A DNA stretch of 43,865 nucleotides from Planctomycetota bacterium (GTDB taxonomy: Bacteria; Planctomycetota; Phycisphaerae; UBA1845; PWPN01): assembly GCA_022711465.1 (NCBI GenBank), contig JAKLEZ010000036.1, positions 1 through 43,865 of the forward strand, given 5' to 3'. The notes under the pieces were generated by a model. The model saw only the letters and a list, made by a program, of their open reading frames with translations, searched no databases and had not been told where the DNA came from. Made by a program: the position numbers and the translations under genes. Positions 17,144 through 27,200 of this stretch are shown one piece after another; positions within the stretch are counted from its first letter, which is position 1, and each line of letters starts with the position of its first letter.

Positions 17144-17530
17144 CGTGAGGAGGGAGTCGGCGCGGGACGCTGCCCCCAGGCCGACCCTCTCGGGTGGGTG
17201 TCTCTGGTTGCCGCTCCAAGTCGTTGTTGGCGTTTCCCGTCGGCAGGGCAGGTTCTTCGGCATGCTGCGGGCTGGAACGGTGCGTGTATCAGTGGCCACA
17301 TCCGGGGACCACCTCGTAAGTCTTTGTTTTCCATAGCTTTGCACGAATACGAAGGCGAAGATGGAGCCAAGAAAAACGTCCCAATAAAGAACCAAATTTA
17401 TAGCGGCAAAAGGCGAGTCTTGCTGTACAATCAGGCTGCACGTCCCGCTCGAAGAGCCGGACAATCTGTTGCGCATTATCTTGGCTGCAATCCATGTGCC
17501 ATCAGTAACACGAGGAGAAAGGAGAACGGG
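17144..17530. other. Intergenic region upstream of the glycine-rich secreted gene
   Basis: No gene is seen. The stretch from about 17320 is AT-richer than its surroundings and contains TACAAT at 17426-17431 (a possible -10), but no good -35 at the right distance. It probably carries the promoter and leader of the gene starting at 17531. Confidence 0.4.
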
Positions 17531-20500
17531 ATGGCGACACGATCTTCCCCACGTCGTTCATTGGGTACGGTTGGTACGGTCTTGTTCTTGAGTGCGCTAG
17601 CCGTTCTCGCCCCGGCGGCACGAGCGGAGACCGTGGTCTTCGAGGCGGCGGTCACGATCGGGGCGAACGACACCACCTACGACGGCAAGGACATCATCGT
17701 GCGCGGATGCACGGTGATCATCGACGGCGCGCACACGTTCAGTTCGCTGGCTCTTGAGCGCAATGCGGGCAACCAGCCGGGCGTGGTCACGCATACGGCC
17801 GACTTCAGCAACGGCACGGTCAACGGTCTGTCGCTCACGATCGCCACCGATGTGACGATCCAAGGGTCCGACGGTTCGCTCGTCGCCAGCCGGATCGACG
17901 TCACCGGCCGTGGTTACGCCGCCAGCACCGGTCCCGGCGCCGGCCCTACGGCCCCTCGCCCAGGCGGGGGCGGCCACGGGGCATACGGCGGTTCTGGCGA
18001 GTGGAATGCAGGCGGACCGCCCTACGGTTCGGTCACTCAGCCGACCGACTTCGGCAGCGGGGGCGGGAGTGTCGCCCCTGGAGGCACGGGCGGAGGTGCG
18101 GTTCGGCTGGTGGTCGATGGTACGCTCCGGGTCGATGGTAGCATCGCGGCCAACGGGGCGGATGGGGCGTCGCCGCCCTACCAGTGGGAGAACTGTGCCG
18201 GTGGCGGCGCGGGCGGAAGTGTATACCTGACCGTCGGCACGCTGGCTGGTGGTAGCAGCGGGATCATCACGGCCAATGGTGGCAACGCGGGAGGAGGGGT
18301 AGCTGGCGGCGGCGCCGGCGGGCGAATTGCCATTCACGGACCCATGGGCACGTTCAGCGGCACGCTTTCCGCCGTCGGGGGCGCCAATGGGCACCAACGC
18401 GGCGGCGCCGGCACGATCTACCGACAGCAAACGGGGGAGTTGATTGTCGACAACGGGAATGCCAGCGGCGCGCTGACGGTCCTTGACGCGGCCGTCGGGC
18501 AACTTGGACCGGTCACGATCCGGAACGGTGCCATCTTGTGGGCCAAAGGGCCGGGGACGATCGCCGCAGGCCAATTTGAGGTGGGGACGGGCACCACGGT
18601 CTACTTCGATACGGCAGCCGAGTTGGCTGGCCTGCACGTGGCGCCCGGTGCCATGGTCGCTCCGTATGCCTCCCAGGAGGCCACGCTGAAACTCACTGTC
18701 TCCGGCGACATGACGGTCGACGCCGAGGGCGGGATGTCTGTCACCGGCCGTGGTTACGCCGCCAGCACCGGTCCCGGCGCCGGCCCTACGGCCCCTCGCC
18801 CAGGCGGGGGCGGCCACGGGGCATACGGCGGTTCTGGCGAGTGGAATGCAGGCGGACCGCCCTACGGTTCGGTCACTCAGCCGACCGACTTCGGCAGCGG
18901 GGGCGGGAGTGTCGCCCCTGGAGGCACGGGCGGAGGTGCGGTTCGGCTGGTGGTCGATGGTACGCTCCGGGTCGATGGTAGCATCGCGGCCAACGGGGCG
19001 GATGGGGCGTCGCCGCCCTACCAGTGGGAGAACTGTGCCGGTGGCGGCGCGGGCGGAAGTGTATACCTGACCGTCGGCACGCTGGCTGGTGGTAGCAGCG
19101 GGATCATCACGGCCAATGGTGGCAACGCGGGAGGAGGGGTAGCTGGCGGCGGCGCCGGCGGGCGAATTGCCATTCACGGACCCATGGGCACGTTCAGCGG
19201 CACGCTTTCCGCCGTCGGGGGCGCCAATGGGCACCAACGCGGCGGCGCCGGCACGATCTACCTGAGGCAACGCAATACCGCGATTGCCGAACTGATCGTG
19301 GACAACGGCGGGACGAGCGGGGCCTTGACGCTGCTGCACCCGAATACGCCTGGTCTGGAGCTGACGGATGTAGTGGGCTCCGCGGGCGCGGGGATTCTGC
19401 TGGACGGGCCGGGCGAGCTGCTCCTCCACGGGCTGGTCCTCGGCGCCGACGTCCCGGCGTACGTGAATACGCCGACGACGGTGACGCTCAACCTGCGCGT
19501 GGGGGCGAACGCATCGATTCAGCCGCAGGCGCAGAATGAGGCGGTCATCGATCTCACTGTCAGAGGTGACGCGATCATCGAGGCTGGGGGTGTGATAACG
19601 GTGGCAGGTCGGGGCTACAGCACGGCCAGCACTTCCGACCCTGACGCCGGGAGCGCTCCGGGCGCGGGCGGCGGGCATGGCGGTTACGGTGGTGGAGGCG
19701 GTGCGCCGCACGGATCCCTGACGCAGCCGACCGACTCCGGTAGTGCCGGTCGCCCGGGCGGCTGGAGCTGCTATGCCGGCTCGGGCGGCGGGGCGATCCG
19801 CATGAGCGTGATCGGCACGCTCACACTCGATGGCTCCATCGTTGCTGACGGGACAGCAGGGGGTCACTGTTTCCACCCGCCTTTCGATTGGGATTCCGGC
19901 GGCAGTGGTGCAGGTGGGAGCATCTGGCTGGATGCAACGAGGTTCGGCGGTGGTGGGTCGATTTCCGCAGACGGCGCCTCTGGAACCGGCGGGGGTGGAG
20001 CCGGCGGGCGAATCGCGGTCTCTTCCTACGCCGACGCTTTCACGGGCACCCTGTCGGCCAAGGGCGGGACCGGTAGCCCCGGCGGAGGTGCGGGAACGAT
20101 CTACACCAAGCGGTTTTCGGATGAACTCGGCAGCGTGCGGGTGGACAACGGCGCCGTGAGCGGGGCCAACACGCTGCTCGACCCCGGCTTCTTCGACGAC
20201 ATAGAGATCTTCAATGGGGCACGCTTGCGCTGCATCTCCGGCATCTGGGGCGCGAACCGGTTGGAGGTATCCGGTGTTGACACGATGCTGTTTATCGATG
20301 CGCTCGATCAGCCGGTGAGCCTGGGCAGCCTGCACCTAGGTTCGGGTGTGCTGGTCAAGCCGTGGAACGCATCGCGCATCAGCCTTCATGTGGCCGGCGA
20401 TGCCACCATCGACACAGGTGCGGTGATTGACGTGAGCGGCTTGGGTGGAGAGCCGTGCTCCTCCTGCGATGATCAGGGTTGTCTCACAAGTACCTGCCGC

Positions 20501-21514
20501 CCGCCCTGCGGTTGGATGTCGGCCGGTGGCGGCGCGCATGGTGGCGACGGCGGCAAGGGTCACTGGGGCGAGGAAGGTGGCAGGAGGCTCGGCAATGGCA
20601 GTGGGCCGGTGGGGGTAGGTTGCGCGGGCGGCAGCACGCGCGTGCTGAGCTGTCCCGGTGGGACGGGAGGGGGCGCCATCGACATGGCCGTCGGCGGCAC
20701 ACTGACACTTGACGGGGAACTGCATGCAGACGGTGCCGATGGGCAGTTCTGTTACGCATCGGGCGGTGACTGGGGGCTGCCTGGCGGCGGCGCCGGAGGG
20801 GGCATCCTGCTGCAGGCGGGCTCGGTGACGGGGACGGGCCTGATCTCCGCAAGGGGTGGTGGCGGAGAAGGAGGCGGCGGCGGCGGTGGAATCGTGGCGG
20901 TTTACATGACTGCATGCGGCGGCGTCATTAGTCCTGGTATCGACGTGATTGGCGGACCCGACCCCGACGAGGACGGACAGGGCACCAAGGGCGAGCCAGG
21001 CATTGCGGTCGTCTGGACGAACAGCATCGAGATCACAAGTGAGCCCGCCGGGCGCGAGTTCTACATCGGGCAGCCAGTGACCCTGCAGGTGGAAGCGACT
21101 TCCACAACAGGACAGCTTCGCTTCCAGTGGCGCAAGGACGGCCACGATCTCGCCGAGAATCCGCCGCATCTAGTGGGTACACAGACAGCGGTGTTGCACG
21201 TCGATGCGGCGACGGCGGCCGATGCAGGCGCCTATGACGTGGTACTGGAGAACGACTGCGGGACGCTCCTCACCGGCGTGGTCGAGCTGAAGGTCAGGTA
21301 CCTGCCGGCCGACTTCGACCGCGACGGCGACGTGGACGCTGACGACCTCAAGGTCCTCGCGGGCTGTGTCTCCGCGCCCTCAGTTCCCTACTTAGGAGAT
21401 TGCGCCAAAGCCGACTTCGATCAGGATGGCGACGTAGACCAGTCGGACTTCGGTATCTTCCAGCGGTGCTACAGCGGTGCGAACAAGCCGGCTGATTCGA
21501 ACTGCGGAAACTGA
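17531..21514 (+). CDS. Secreted glycine-rich beta-helix-type protein with internal duplication and dockerin-like tail
   Basis: A 1327-residue protein. The signal peptide (GTVGTVLFLSALAVLAPAAR, cleavage near ARA-ET) precedes repeated modules. Each module has a strand-rich part (DGTLRVDGSIAANGADG) and Gly-rich loops (GGGGHGAYGGSGEW; GGGAGGRIAI). A stretch of about 174 codons is present twice, identical at DNA level (17900-18422 and 18740-19262), and two more modules are diverged. Near the C-terminus is an Ig-like domain (PVTLQVEATSTTGQLRFQWR ... DAGAYDVVLEND), then two dockerin loops (DFDRDGDVDADDLKVLAGC; DFDQDGDVDQSDFGIFQRC). The start at 17531 is preferred over 17198 because AGGAG precedes it and a signal peptide follows. 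The protein type resembles large adhesin-like repeat proteins. Function unknown. Confidence 0.8.
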   Translation: MATRSSPRRSLGTVGTVLFLSALAVLAPAARAETVVFEAAVTIGANDTTYDGKDIIVRGCTVIIDGAHTFSSLALERNAGNQPGVVTHTADFSNGTVNGLSLTIATDVTIQGSDGSLVASRIDVTGRGYAASTGPGAGPTAPRPGGGGHGAYGGSGEWNAGGPPYGSVTQPTDFGSGGGSVAPGGTGGGAVRLVVDGTLRVDGSIAANGADGASPPYQWENCAGGGAGGSVYLTVGTLAGGSSGIITANGGNAGGGVAGGGAGGRIAIHGPMGTFSGTLSAVGGANGHQRGGAGTIYRQQTGELIVDNGNASGALTVLDAAVGQLGPVTIRNGAILWAKGPGTIAAGQFEVGTGTTVYFDTAAELAGLHVAPGAMVAPYASQEATLKLTVSGDMTVDAEGGMSVTGRGYAASTGPGAGPTAPRPGGGGHGAYGGSGEWNAGGPPYGSVTQPTDFGSGGGSVAPGGTGGGAVRLVVDGTLRVDGSIAANGADGASPPYQWENCAGGGAGGSVYLTVGTLAGGSSGIITANGGNAGGGVAGGGAGGRIAIHGPMGTFSGTLSAVGGANGHQRGGAGTIYLRQRNTAIAELIVDNGGTSGALTLLHPNTPGLELTDVVGSAGAGILLDGPGELLLHGLVLGADVPAYVNTPTTVTLNLRVGANASIQPQAQNEAVIDLTVRGDAIIEAGGVITVAGRGYSTASTSDPDAGSAPGAGGGHGGYGGGGGAPHGSLTQPTDSGSAGRPGGWSCYAGSGGGAIRMSVIGTLTLDGSIVADGTAGGHCFHPPFDWDSGGSGAGGSIWLDATRFGGGGSISADGASGTGGGGAGGRIAVSSYADAFTGTLSAKGGTGSPGGGAGTIYTKRFSDELGSVRVDNGAVSGANTLLDPGFFDDIEIFNGARLRCISGIWGANRLEVSGVDTMLFIDALDQPVSLGSLHLGSGVLVKPWNASRISLHVAGDATIDTGAVIDVSGLGGEPCSSCDDQGCLTSTCRPPCGWMSAGGGAHGGDGGKGHWGEEGGRRLGNGSGPVGVGCAGGSTRVLSCPGGTGGGAIDMAVGGTLTLDGELHADGADGQFCYASGGDWGLPGGGAGGGILLQAGSVTGTGLISARGGGGEGGGGGGGIVAVYMTACGGVISPGIDVIGGPDPDEDGQGTKGEPGIAVVWTNSIEITSEPAGREFYIGQPVTLQVEATSTTGQLRFQWRKDGHDLAENPPHLVGTQTAVLHVDAATAADAGAYDVVLENDCGTLLTGVVELKVRYLPADFDRDGDVDADDLKVLAGCVSAPSVPYLGDCAKADFDQDGDVDQSDFGIFQRCYSGANKPADSNCGN
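17900..18422 (+). repeat. 523-bp direct repeat, copy 1
   Basis: Identical by eye to 18740-19262 at an offset of exactly 840 bp (280 codons), so the reading frame is kept. Identity ends abruptly on both sides (TCACCGGCCG start; ATCTACC end). Confidence 0.85.
18740..19262 (+). repeat. 523-bp direct repeat, copy 2
   Basis: Second copy of the block at 17900-18422, within the same gene. The 317 bp between the copies is unique. Confidence 0.85.
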
Positions 21515-21519
21515 TTGGA

Positions 21520-23625
21520 ATGCACCCAGCAACGGTAACGCCGTGGCCGCGCAGCGACTCGCGATTACCGCTACTCGGACGGAGGCAATCAGCGTTGGGT
21601 TCAGCCCAGGAAAGCGATGGGAAGCGGCCTCATCTGCTCTCGGTCATGATGGTCGCCACACTGAGCACGACTGCCGGATTCTCAACCGTTCTCGCCTCCA
21701 ACCAGCCGACGATTGGGGTTCAAGCCGATGCCACGCCTATCCCCTGGAAGGTGCTTGTCCTCATTTACCGCAACGTGGACGCAACCTACATCGACCCTGT
21801 CGGAAACGAGCAGCATGTCGCTCATTCGATGAGTGACACGGACTACGCATACGTGGTCCAAGCAGCCTCCCGCCTCCCCGCCACAATCTCGACCTGGTCG
21901 GCCGGGATGGCGGCCATGAGCCTCAAGATCGTCACCGTGACCGAGCCGATGCAGACTCTGAACTCCAATGGCGATCCGGACGAATACCAGGCACTGCGTG
22001 AGATTTCCATCTACAACCCCGGCGACATCTATGATTCCATCTCCATGGTTTACAGTCTCAACGACATCTGGATCAGTGGAGTCGCGTCTGTCGGTCTCTC
22101 CGGCAGAGCGAACGCGGCAGGCTTCTCAGCTGTCCATGTTCCGATCAACTACGTCGCCTGGGGTGCCACCTACCCGGAAGAGATCATTCTCCACGAATGG
22201 CTCCACAACGTTGAAGGCTATTACCGATCGCTGGGCTATGATGTTCCTAACCTGCACGATGCCGAGGCCTACGGCTACGCACCTGATCCCGACTCCGGAG
22301 GCAGCTGGCATCGCTGGTACGAGGACTACATGCAGAACCGGATCTGGAACGGCGCCGCCTACGTTGGCGTACCGGCAGAGGCTTGGCAAACTCGCGTACC
22401 CGCCGGACCGATCTCCGGCTCCGTCCCAGGAACGCCAAACCCGACCAACCCTGCGAACCACGCGGTCGGCATCCCGCGTCAGCCAGTCTTCAAATGGACT
22501 GCGGCCACGGGGGCCCGCTGGTACGGCCTACAGGTCTCCACCGACCCCACCTTCGCCGACAACTACGTGGATCGGTGGGTGGAGGGAACGCAGTACCAGG
22601 TCGTCGATCTGCCCACGAGCGGGAGCTACTACTACCGTGTCCGAGCTCTCAATTCGACGGGCATGAGCCCGTGGTCGTCTGCTTTCTCATTCACGGTTGC
22701 TCCTGACAGCCGTACATTAAGGGGCAAGGCCCTTCGGTTTGACGGAGTCGACGACCATGTCCGAGTTCGCCGCCAGATCGGAAACGACTTCACCCTCGAA
22801 GCCTGGATCGAGACCACCTCCGCCGATACGGGGTACGCCCCTTGGGATGGCCGGCCGGTGATCTACGCGGACCTGCCCTATGGCGACGCTCGGGATTTCT
22901 GCACGGGGATCGTCAACTCGAAGTTCGCCTTCTCCGTCGGGGGGCCGGACGTGATGGTCCAATCGACCACGTCGGTCAATCTCGGCGATTGGGTCCACGT
23001 GGCGGCGGTACGCGTTCAGCACACCGGCACCATCAAGGTCTACGTCAACGGGCGCGAGGAGGCCGTGCAAGCCGGGGCGACGACCGCGACTCTCGATACT
23101 CCCGTCTTCATCGACCTCGGCGGGAATGCCGTGAACAACCGCTTCTTCGATGGGCTCATGGACGAAGTCCGCATCTGGAACCGAGCCCGCAGCGCCGGCG
23201 AAATCGCCGCCAACATGAATCGTCGCTTGGCGGGATCCGAATCCGGCCTGGTGGGTTACTGGCGGATGGATGAGGGCTCCGGTGAAGTCACCCGCGATTC
23301 CAGTCTGAGCGCCAACGATGGCAGTCTGCGCTACGGACCCATCTGGGTCGCGTCGACGGCACCCATCACCCAGCCGCTCGCCGATCTCGATGACGACGGC
23401 CGCGTCGACTTCGGAGATTTTGAGATCTTCCAGGCCTGTGCCACCGGGTCGGATGTTCCTTATGTCGTGGCATGGCCGAGTGGCTGCGGGCTGGAGATGG
23501 ACGGCAACGGCCACATCGCCGCCGACTTCGACAAGGACGGCGACGTGGACCAGTCCGACTTCGGCATGTTTCAGGGCTGCTACAGCGGCGAGAACACACC
23601 GGCCGATCCGGATTGCGCGAACTGA
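21520..23625 (+). CDS. Secreted HExxH protein with fibronectin-like, LamG-like and dockerin-like domains
   Basis: A 701-residue protein starting 5 bp after the previous stop. ATG 21520 lacks a good Shine-Dalgarno sequence. An in-frame ATG at 21646 would begin MMVATLSTTAGFSTVLASNQ, which is the likely signal peptide. The first half contains EEIILHEWLHNVEGYYRSLG (His225, Glu226, His229), a zinc-metallopeptidase-like HExxH, after a domain typical of extracellular proteins (WKVLVLIYRNVDATYID). Next come an FN3-type segment (PVFKWTAATGARWYGLQVST), a LamG/concanavalin-like domain (ALRFDGVDDHVRV ... FTLEAWIET ... MDEVRIWNRARSAGEI ... YWRMDEGSG), and two dockerin loops (DLDDDGRVDFGDFEIFQAC; DFDKDGDVDQSDFGMFQGC). 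The stretch linking its two dockerin loops is nearly the same as in the RCC1 protein, so tails have been exchanged between genes. Likely an extracellular protease or adhesin. Confidence 0.8.
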   Translation: MHPATVTPWPRSDSRLPLLGRRQSALGSAQESDGKRPHLLSVMMVATLSTTAGFSTVLASNQPTIGVQADATPIPWKVLVLIYRNVDATYIDPVGNEQHVAHSMSDTDYAYVVQAASRLPATISTWSAGMAAMSLKIVTVTEPMQTLNSNGDPDEYQALREISIYNPGDIYDSISMVYSLNDIWISGVASVGLSGRANAAGFSAVHVPINYVAWGATYPEEIILHEWLHNVEGYYRSLGYDVPNLHDAEAYGYAPDPDSGGSWHRWYEDYMQNRIWNGAAYVGVPAEAWQTRVPAGPISGSVPGTPNPTNPANHAVGIPRQPVFKWTAATGARWYGLQVSTDPTFADNYVDRWVEGTQYQVVDLPTSGSYYYRVRALNSTGMSPWSSAFSFTVAPDSRTLRGKALRFDGVDDHVRVRRQIGNDFTLEAWIETTSADTGYAPWDGRPVIYADLPYGDARDFCTGIVNSKFAFSVGGPDVMVQSTTSVNLGDWVHVAAVRVQHTGTIKVYVNGREEAVQAGATTATLDTPVFIDLGGNAVNNRFFDGLMDEVRIWNRARSAGEIAANMNRRLAGSESGLVGYWRMDEGSGEVTRDSSLSANDGSLRYGPIWVASTAPITQPLADLDDDGRVDFGDFEIFQACATGSDVPYVVAWPSGCGLEMDGNGHIAADFDKDGDVDQSDFGMFQGCYSGENTPADPDCAN

Positions 23626-23750
23626 ACCCTATGCTCCGGCGTTCCTGGCCTGTCGCGCAGAATCTCGATATGCAACTCCCGGATGTGGCTCGCTTCATGC
23701 TCATCAACGAGCTCAAGCAGCAGTGTCCTGATGGATGTCATGGTATGCCT

Positions 23751-23830
23751 CCCCCGACCGATGGCGGCCAGGCCTCGTGAGGAAGGACTGGACGCCGACC
23801 AAAACGACCTCGAGGTCTTACAGCGGTGGG
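23751..23830 (+). pseudogene. Decayed dockerin tail
   Basis: The frame reads LDADQNDLEVLQRWVLPR, a degraded version of DxDQSDFGIFQRC. It is preceded by GGCGGCCAGGCCTCGTG, a lead-in also found before the tails at 29771 and 42300. It lies about 130 bp after the stop of a gene with an intact tail. Confidence 0.5.
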
Positions 23831-24071
23831 TTCTTCCCAGACGCGTGCACTGAGTGCGCTCTTGTTGATGGCTTGGGTGTGCGGATAACGCTGGGCAATC
23901 CCTGCAGAACGGCGAGTACTATCGCCCCTTAAGGGCTGGTTTCGCCTCGGGCCATTCGGTAGACTATATGTGAGACGGCCACACGGGCGGCAATGAGGGG
24001 TCCTGCGTCAGCGAGCCCCCGCACATCCAGCGTCGCGCCGTGGACTGCCTCGGAGAGAAAGAACACCCATC

Positions 24072-24257
24072 ATGCGCCTTTCCGCACCGAATCTGACGGC
24101 CCTGGAAGTGTTGCCTATGCCGGTGGATGTCGGCGATGAGCCGCCTGCCTTTTCGTGCGAGGTGAGTGGCCACCTTGTGCTCTTGGACTGGCAGTCTGGC
24201 AAGCGGGACGACAACAGGCCCGTTTGCCTGGCACGGAACATCATGCTGCTGCCTTGA
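24072..24257 (+). CDS. Possible small hypothetical protein
   Basis: A 61-residue frame, MRLSAPNLTALEVLPMPVDV and onward, with a purine-rich stretch (GGAGAGAAAG) somewhat far upstream of the ATG. No motif or family is recognised. It lies just before the beta-helix gene and could be a chance frame. Confidence 0.25.
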   Translation: MRLSAPNLTALEVLPMPVDVGDEPPAFSCEVSGHLVLLDWQSGKRDDNRPVCLARNIMLLP

Positions 24258-24295
24258 AGCGCAACCGCGAATCGTCTGGCCGGAGGAGAACCGCG

Positions 24296-27200
24296 ATGAG
24301 TCGAAACACCTGCATCCTCGAAACACTGATGACTGCAGCGATGGTAACCGTGGCGACGACCGCTCCCGGGGCAGCTCGGACCATCTGGGTGGATGTGAAC
24401 GCAGGCGACCCCGCCGCCGACGGCTCGGCCGCGCATCCGTTCCCCGCGATCCACATCGCGATCGAGGTCGCCGTCAATGGCGACGAGGTGGTCGTCCGGG
24501 ACGGCCTCTACACGGGGCCGGGCAACAAGAACCTCGACTTCGGCATGTATATGCCCTCGGGCACCCGGAGCATTACCGTCCGCAGTGAGAACGGCCCGGA
24601 ACAGTGCATCATCGATTGTGAAGGTGACGGCCGGGGTTTCATTTTCCACCGCGGCGAGACGGCGAGCGCGGTCTTGAACGGCTTCACGATCCGCAACGGC
24701 CAGAGCCCCGATACAGGCGGCGGCGCGATCCTGTGCGACTTCCGCAGCAACCCGACGATTGCCAATTGCCGGCTCATCAACAACGACGGCGGCTTCTGGG
24801 GCGGGGCCATCTACTGCAAAACGAGCAGCCCCCGGATCACCGGCTGCCTGATCCGCGGCAACGCCGCGGAGTACGGGGGTGGGATTTCGTCGGGTCTGTG
24901 GGCAAACCCGATTCTCGAGGAGTGTGAGATCACCGGAAACACGGCCCGCTCGTCGGGTGGCGGCATCGACTGCAGCGGAGACAGCCTTACCGTGACTGCC
25001 TGCACCATCACCGGCAATACTGCCGGGAACGATGGCGGCGGCATCAACGGCGAACTCTTCGGCGCTCTGACCGTCACCGATTCCACGATCACAGGCAACC
25101 GGGCCATAGACGGCGGTGGCGGCGGAATCGCCGGTATGGCCGGTGCCATGCACGCGACCCGCACAACCGTCGGTGGGAATCAAGCCATCTATGGAGCGGG
25201 AATCTCCTGCACCGAGAACGACGGCACAACGGTCACGGCCTGCTGGATCACGGATAATGTGGCAACCCAGGAGGGTGGTGGCGTTTACTGCTGGGCAGGC
25301 GGGGTGACCCTCAGCAGTTGCGTCCTTTCAGGTAACCGGACCGAGAATGGGGGTGCGATCTTCGCCGACGCGGAGTGTGCCGATCCGACTGCGAAACCAT
25401 GCAACCTCGCGGCTGTCAACTGCACAATCGCGGGCAACGTCGCTGGCCGCGGGGCAGCCGCATACTGCCTGGAGAGCTCACCCACTTTCATTAACTGCAT
25501 CCTCTGGAATGCAGGGGCGGACGAAGTCTTCAGCGAGGCGGGCTCGCCAACGGTCCGATTCAGCAACGTCCGCGGCGGATTCACCGGCCAGGACAACATC
25601 CAACTCGATCCCGGTTTCGCCTTCACGGATGACTACCATCTGGTAGGAGGCTCCCCCTGCATCGACGTTGGCACCGTTGCCCCCGTTGGAGGTCTTCCCG
25701 CAACCGACATCGAGGGCGTCGCTCGCTCGCTGGATGGCGACGGCATGGGCGGCCCCGTCCCCGACATGGGCGCCCACGAGTATCATCCGACGGCCCCGGC
25801 GATTGCAGTCTCACCCCCGGTTATCACTGCCTCGGCCATCGAGGGCGCCTCCGACCCGCTCCCCCTGACAGCGGGAATCCGGGATGCCGGGGGCGGCGTA
25901 CTGAACTGGCATTTGGATAGCCAGGAGCCTTGGTTATCCGCCGATCCGTCTGACGGTCGGCTGAACCCCGGCGAGATGCAATCGCTGTCGGTAGGCATCA
26001 GCATCAGCGGCTTGCCGCCTGGTGATTATGTCGGCCACCTGGCGTTCTCGGGCACCGGCGCCGTGAATACGCCTCGCACCGTCGAGGTCCGGCTCCATGT
26101 GGCCGCCCGAAACCTTGTCCCTTCCGAGTATCCGACCATCCAGGCCGCCATCGACGCGGCGATGGACGGAGACGAAGTGGTGGTGGCCGATGGCGTCTAC
26201 ACGGGAGAGGGAAACAGGAACCTCGACTTCAGGGGCAAGGTCATCACGGTTCGCAGCCAGGGCGGCCCCGACGCCTGCGTGATCGACTGCGAGGCAAGCG
26301 GCTGCGGCTTCGATCTTCGCAACTGGGAAACGCCGGCCGCTGTGGTGAGGGGCTTCACCATACGCAACGGCAACGCTGCGTTCGGCGGGGGCATCCACTG
26401 CCAGCAGAGCGCTCCCACGATTGTCGAGTGCCGGATCATCGATAACCGGGCATCCATGGGCGGCGGCATCGGGTGCAACGCGGCTGGAAACCTGACGATC
26501 GTCAACTGCGTCATCGCGGGCAACCGTGCCGTCGCGGCCTTTGGTGGCCGGGGCGGCGGGATGGACTACCTGAACAGCTCTCCGATAGTGCTCAATAGCG
26601 CAATCACAGGCAACCTGGCGGAAAATGGAGGCGGGATTTGTTGCGAATCCGATGCACAGCCCATCTTCGTCAACTGCACGCTGGCCGACAACCGTGCGGG
26701 CCTGGGCCAGGGCCTGTTGTGCCGCCGGCTCGGGGAGTCCGCTCCGCCCAGCGCACCCCTGATCCTCAACTCCATCCTTTGGAACGGCGACGCCGACAAC
26801 GGAGTACGCAACGACGATGGCTCGGCGATCACGATTCGATACAGCACTGTCCAGGGTGGCTGGACCGGGCCGGGTGAACACAACATCAACGCAGACCCGA
26901 TGTTCATCACGGCCGGCTCCTGGAATGACAGCGGCACGCCGAACGACCTCTCCGACGATGCGTGGACCCCTGGCGATTACCGTCTCGAGTCGCTTTCACC
27001 CTGCGTCGATGCCGGAGACAACACGGCCGTTGCGGCGGACACCACGGATCTCGATAACGATGGCGACACCGGCGAGCCGATTCCGGTCGATCTCGCCGGC
27101 AGTACGCGGTTCATTGACAACCCGTTCACTTCCGACACGGGCAACGGCACGGCGCCCATCGTGGACATGGGGGCATACGAGTTTCAGGCAACCGGTGACT

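Larger units (their letters stand above)
23626..24295. other. Intergenic region with a dockerin scar
   Basis: It contains the decayed dockerin tail listed at 23751-23830 and a possible small gene at 24072-24257. The remainder shows no coding character I trust. The leader of the next large gene has GGAGG before the ATG at 24296. Confidence 0.5.

Noticed and set aside
17597..20335. Leftward 912-residue open frame opposite the glycine-rich secreted gene
   Set aside because: It is the antisense shadow of a GC-rich, Gly-rich repeat gene. It has no signal or domain, and its own repeat arises only from the 523-bp duplication.
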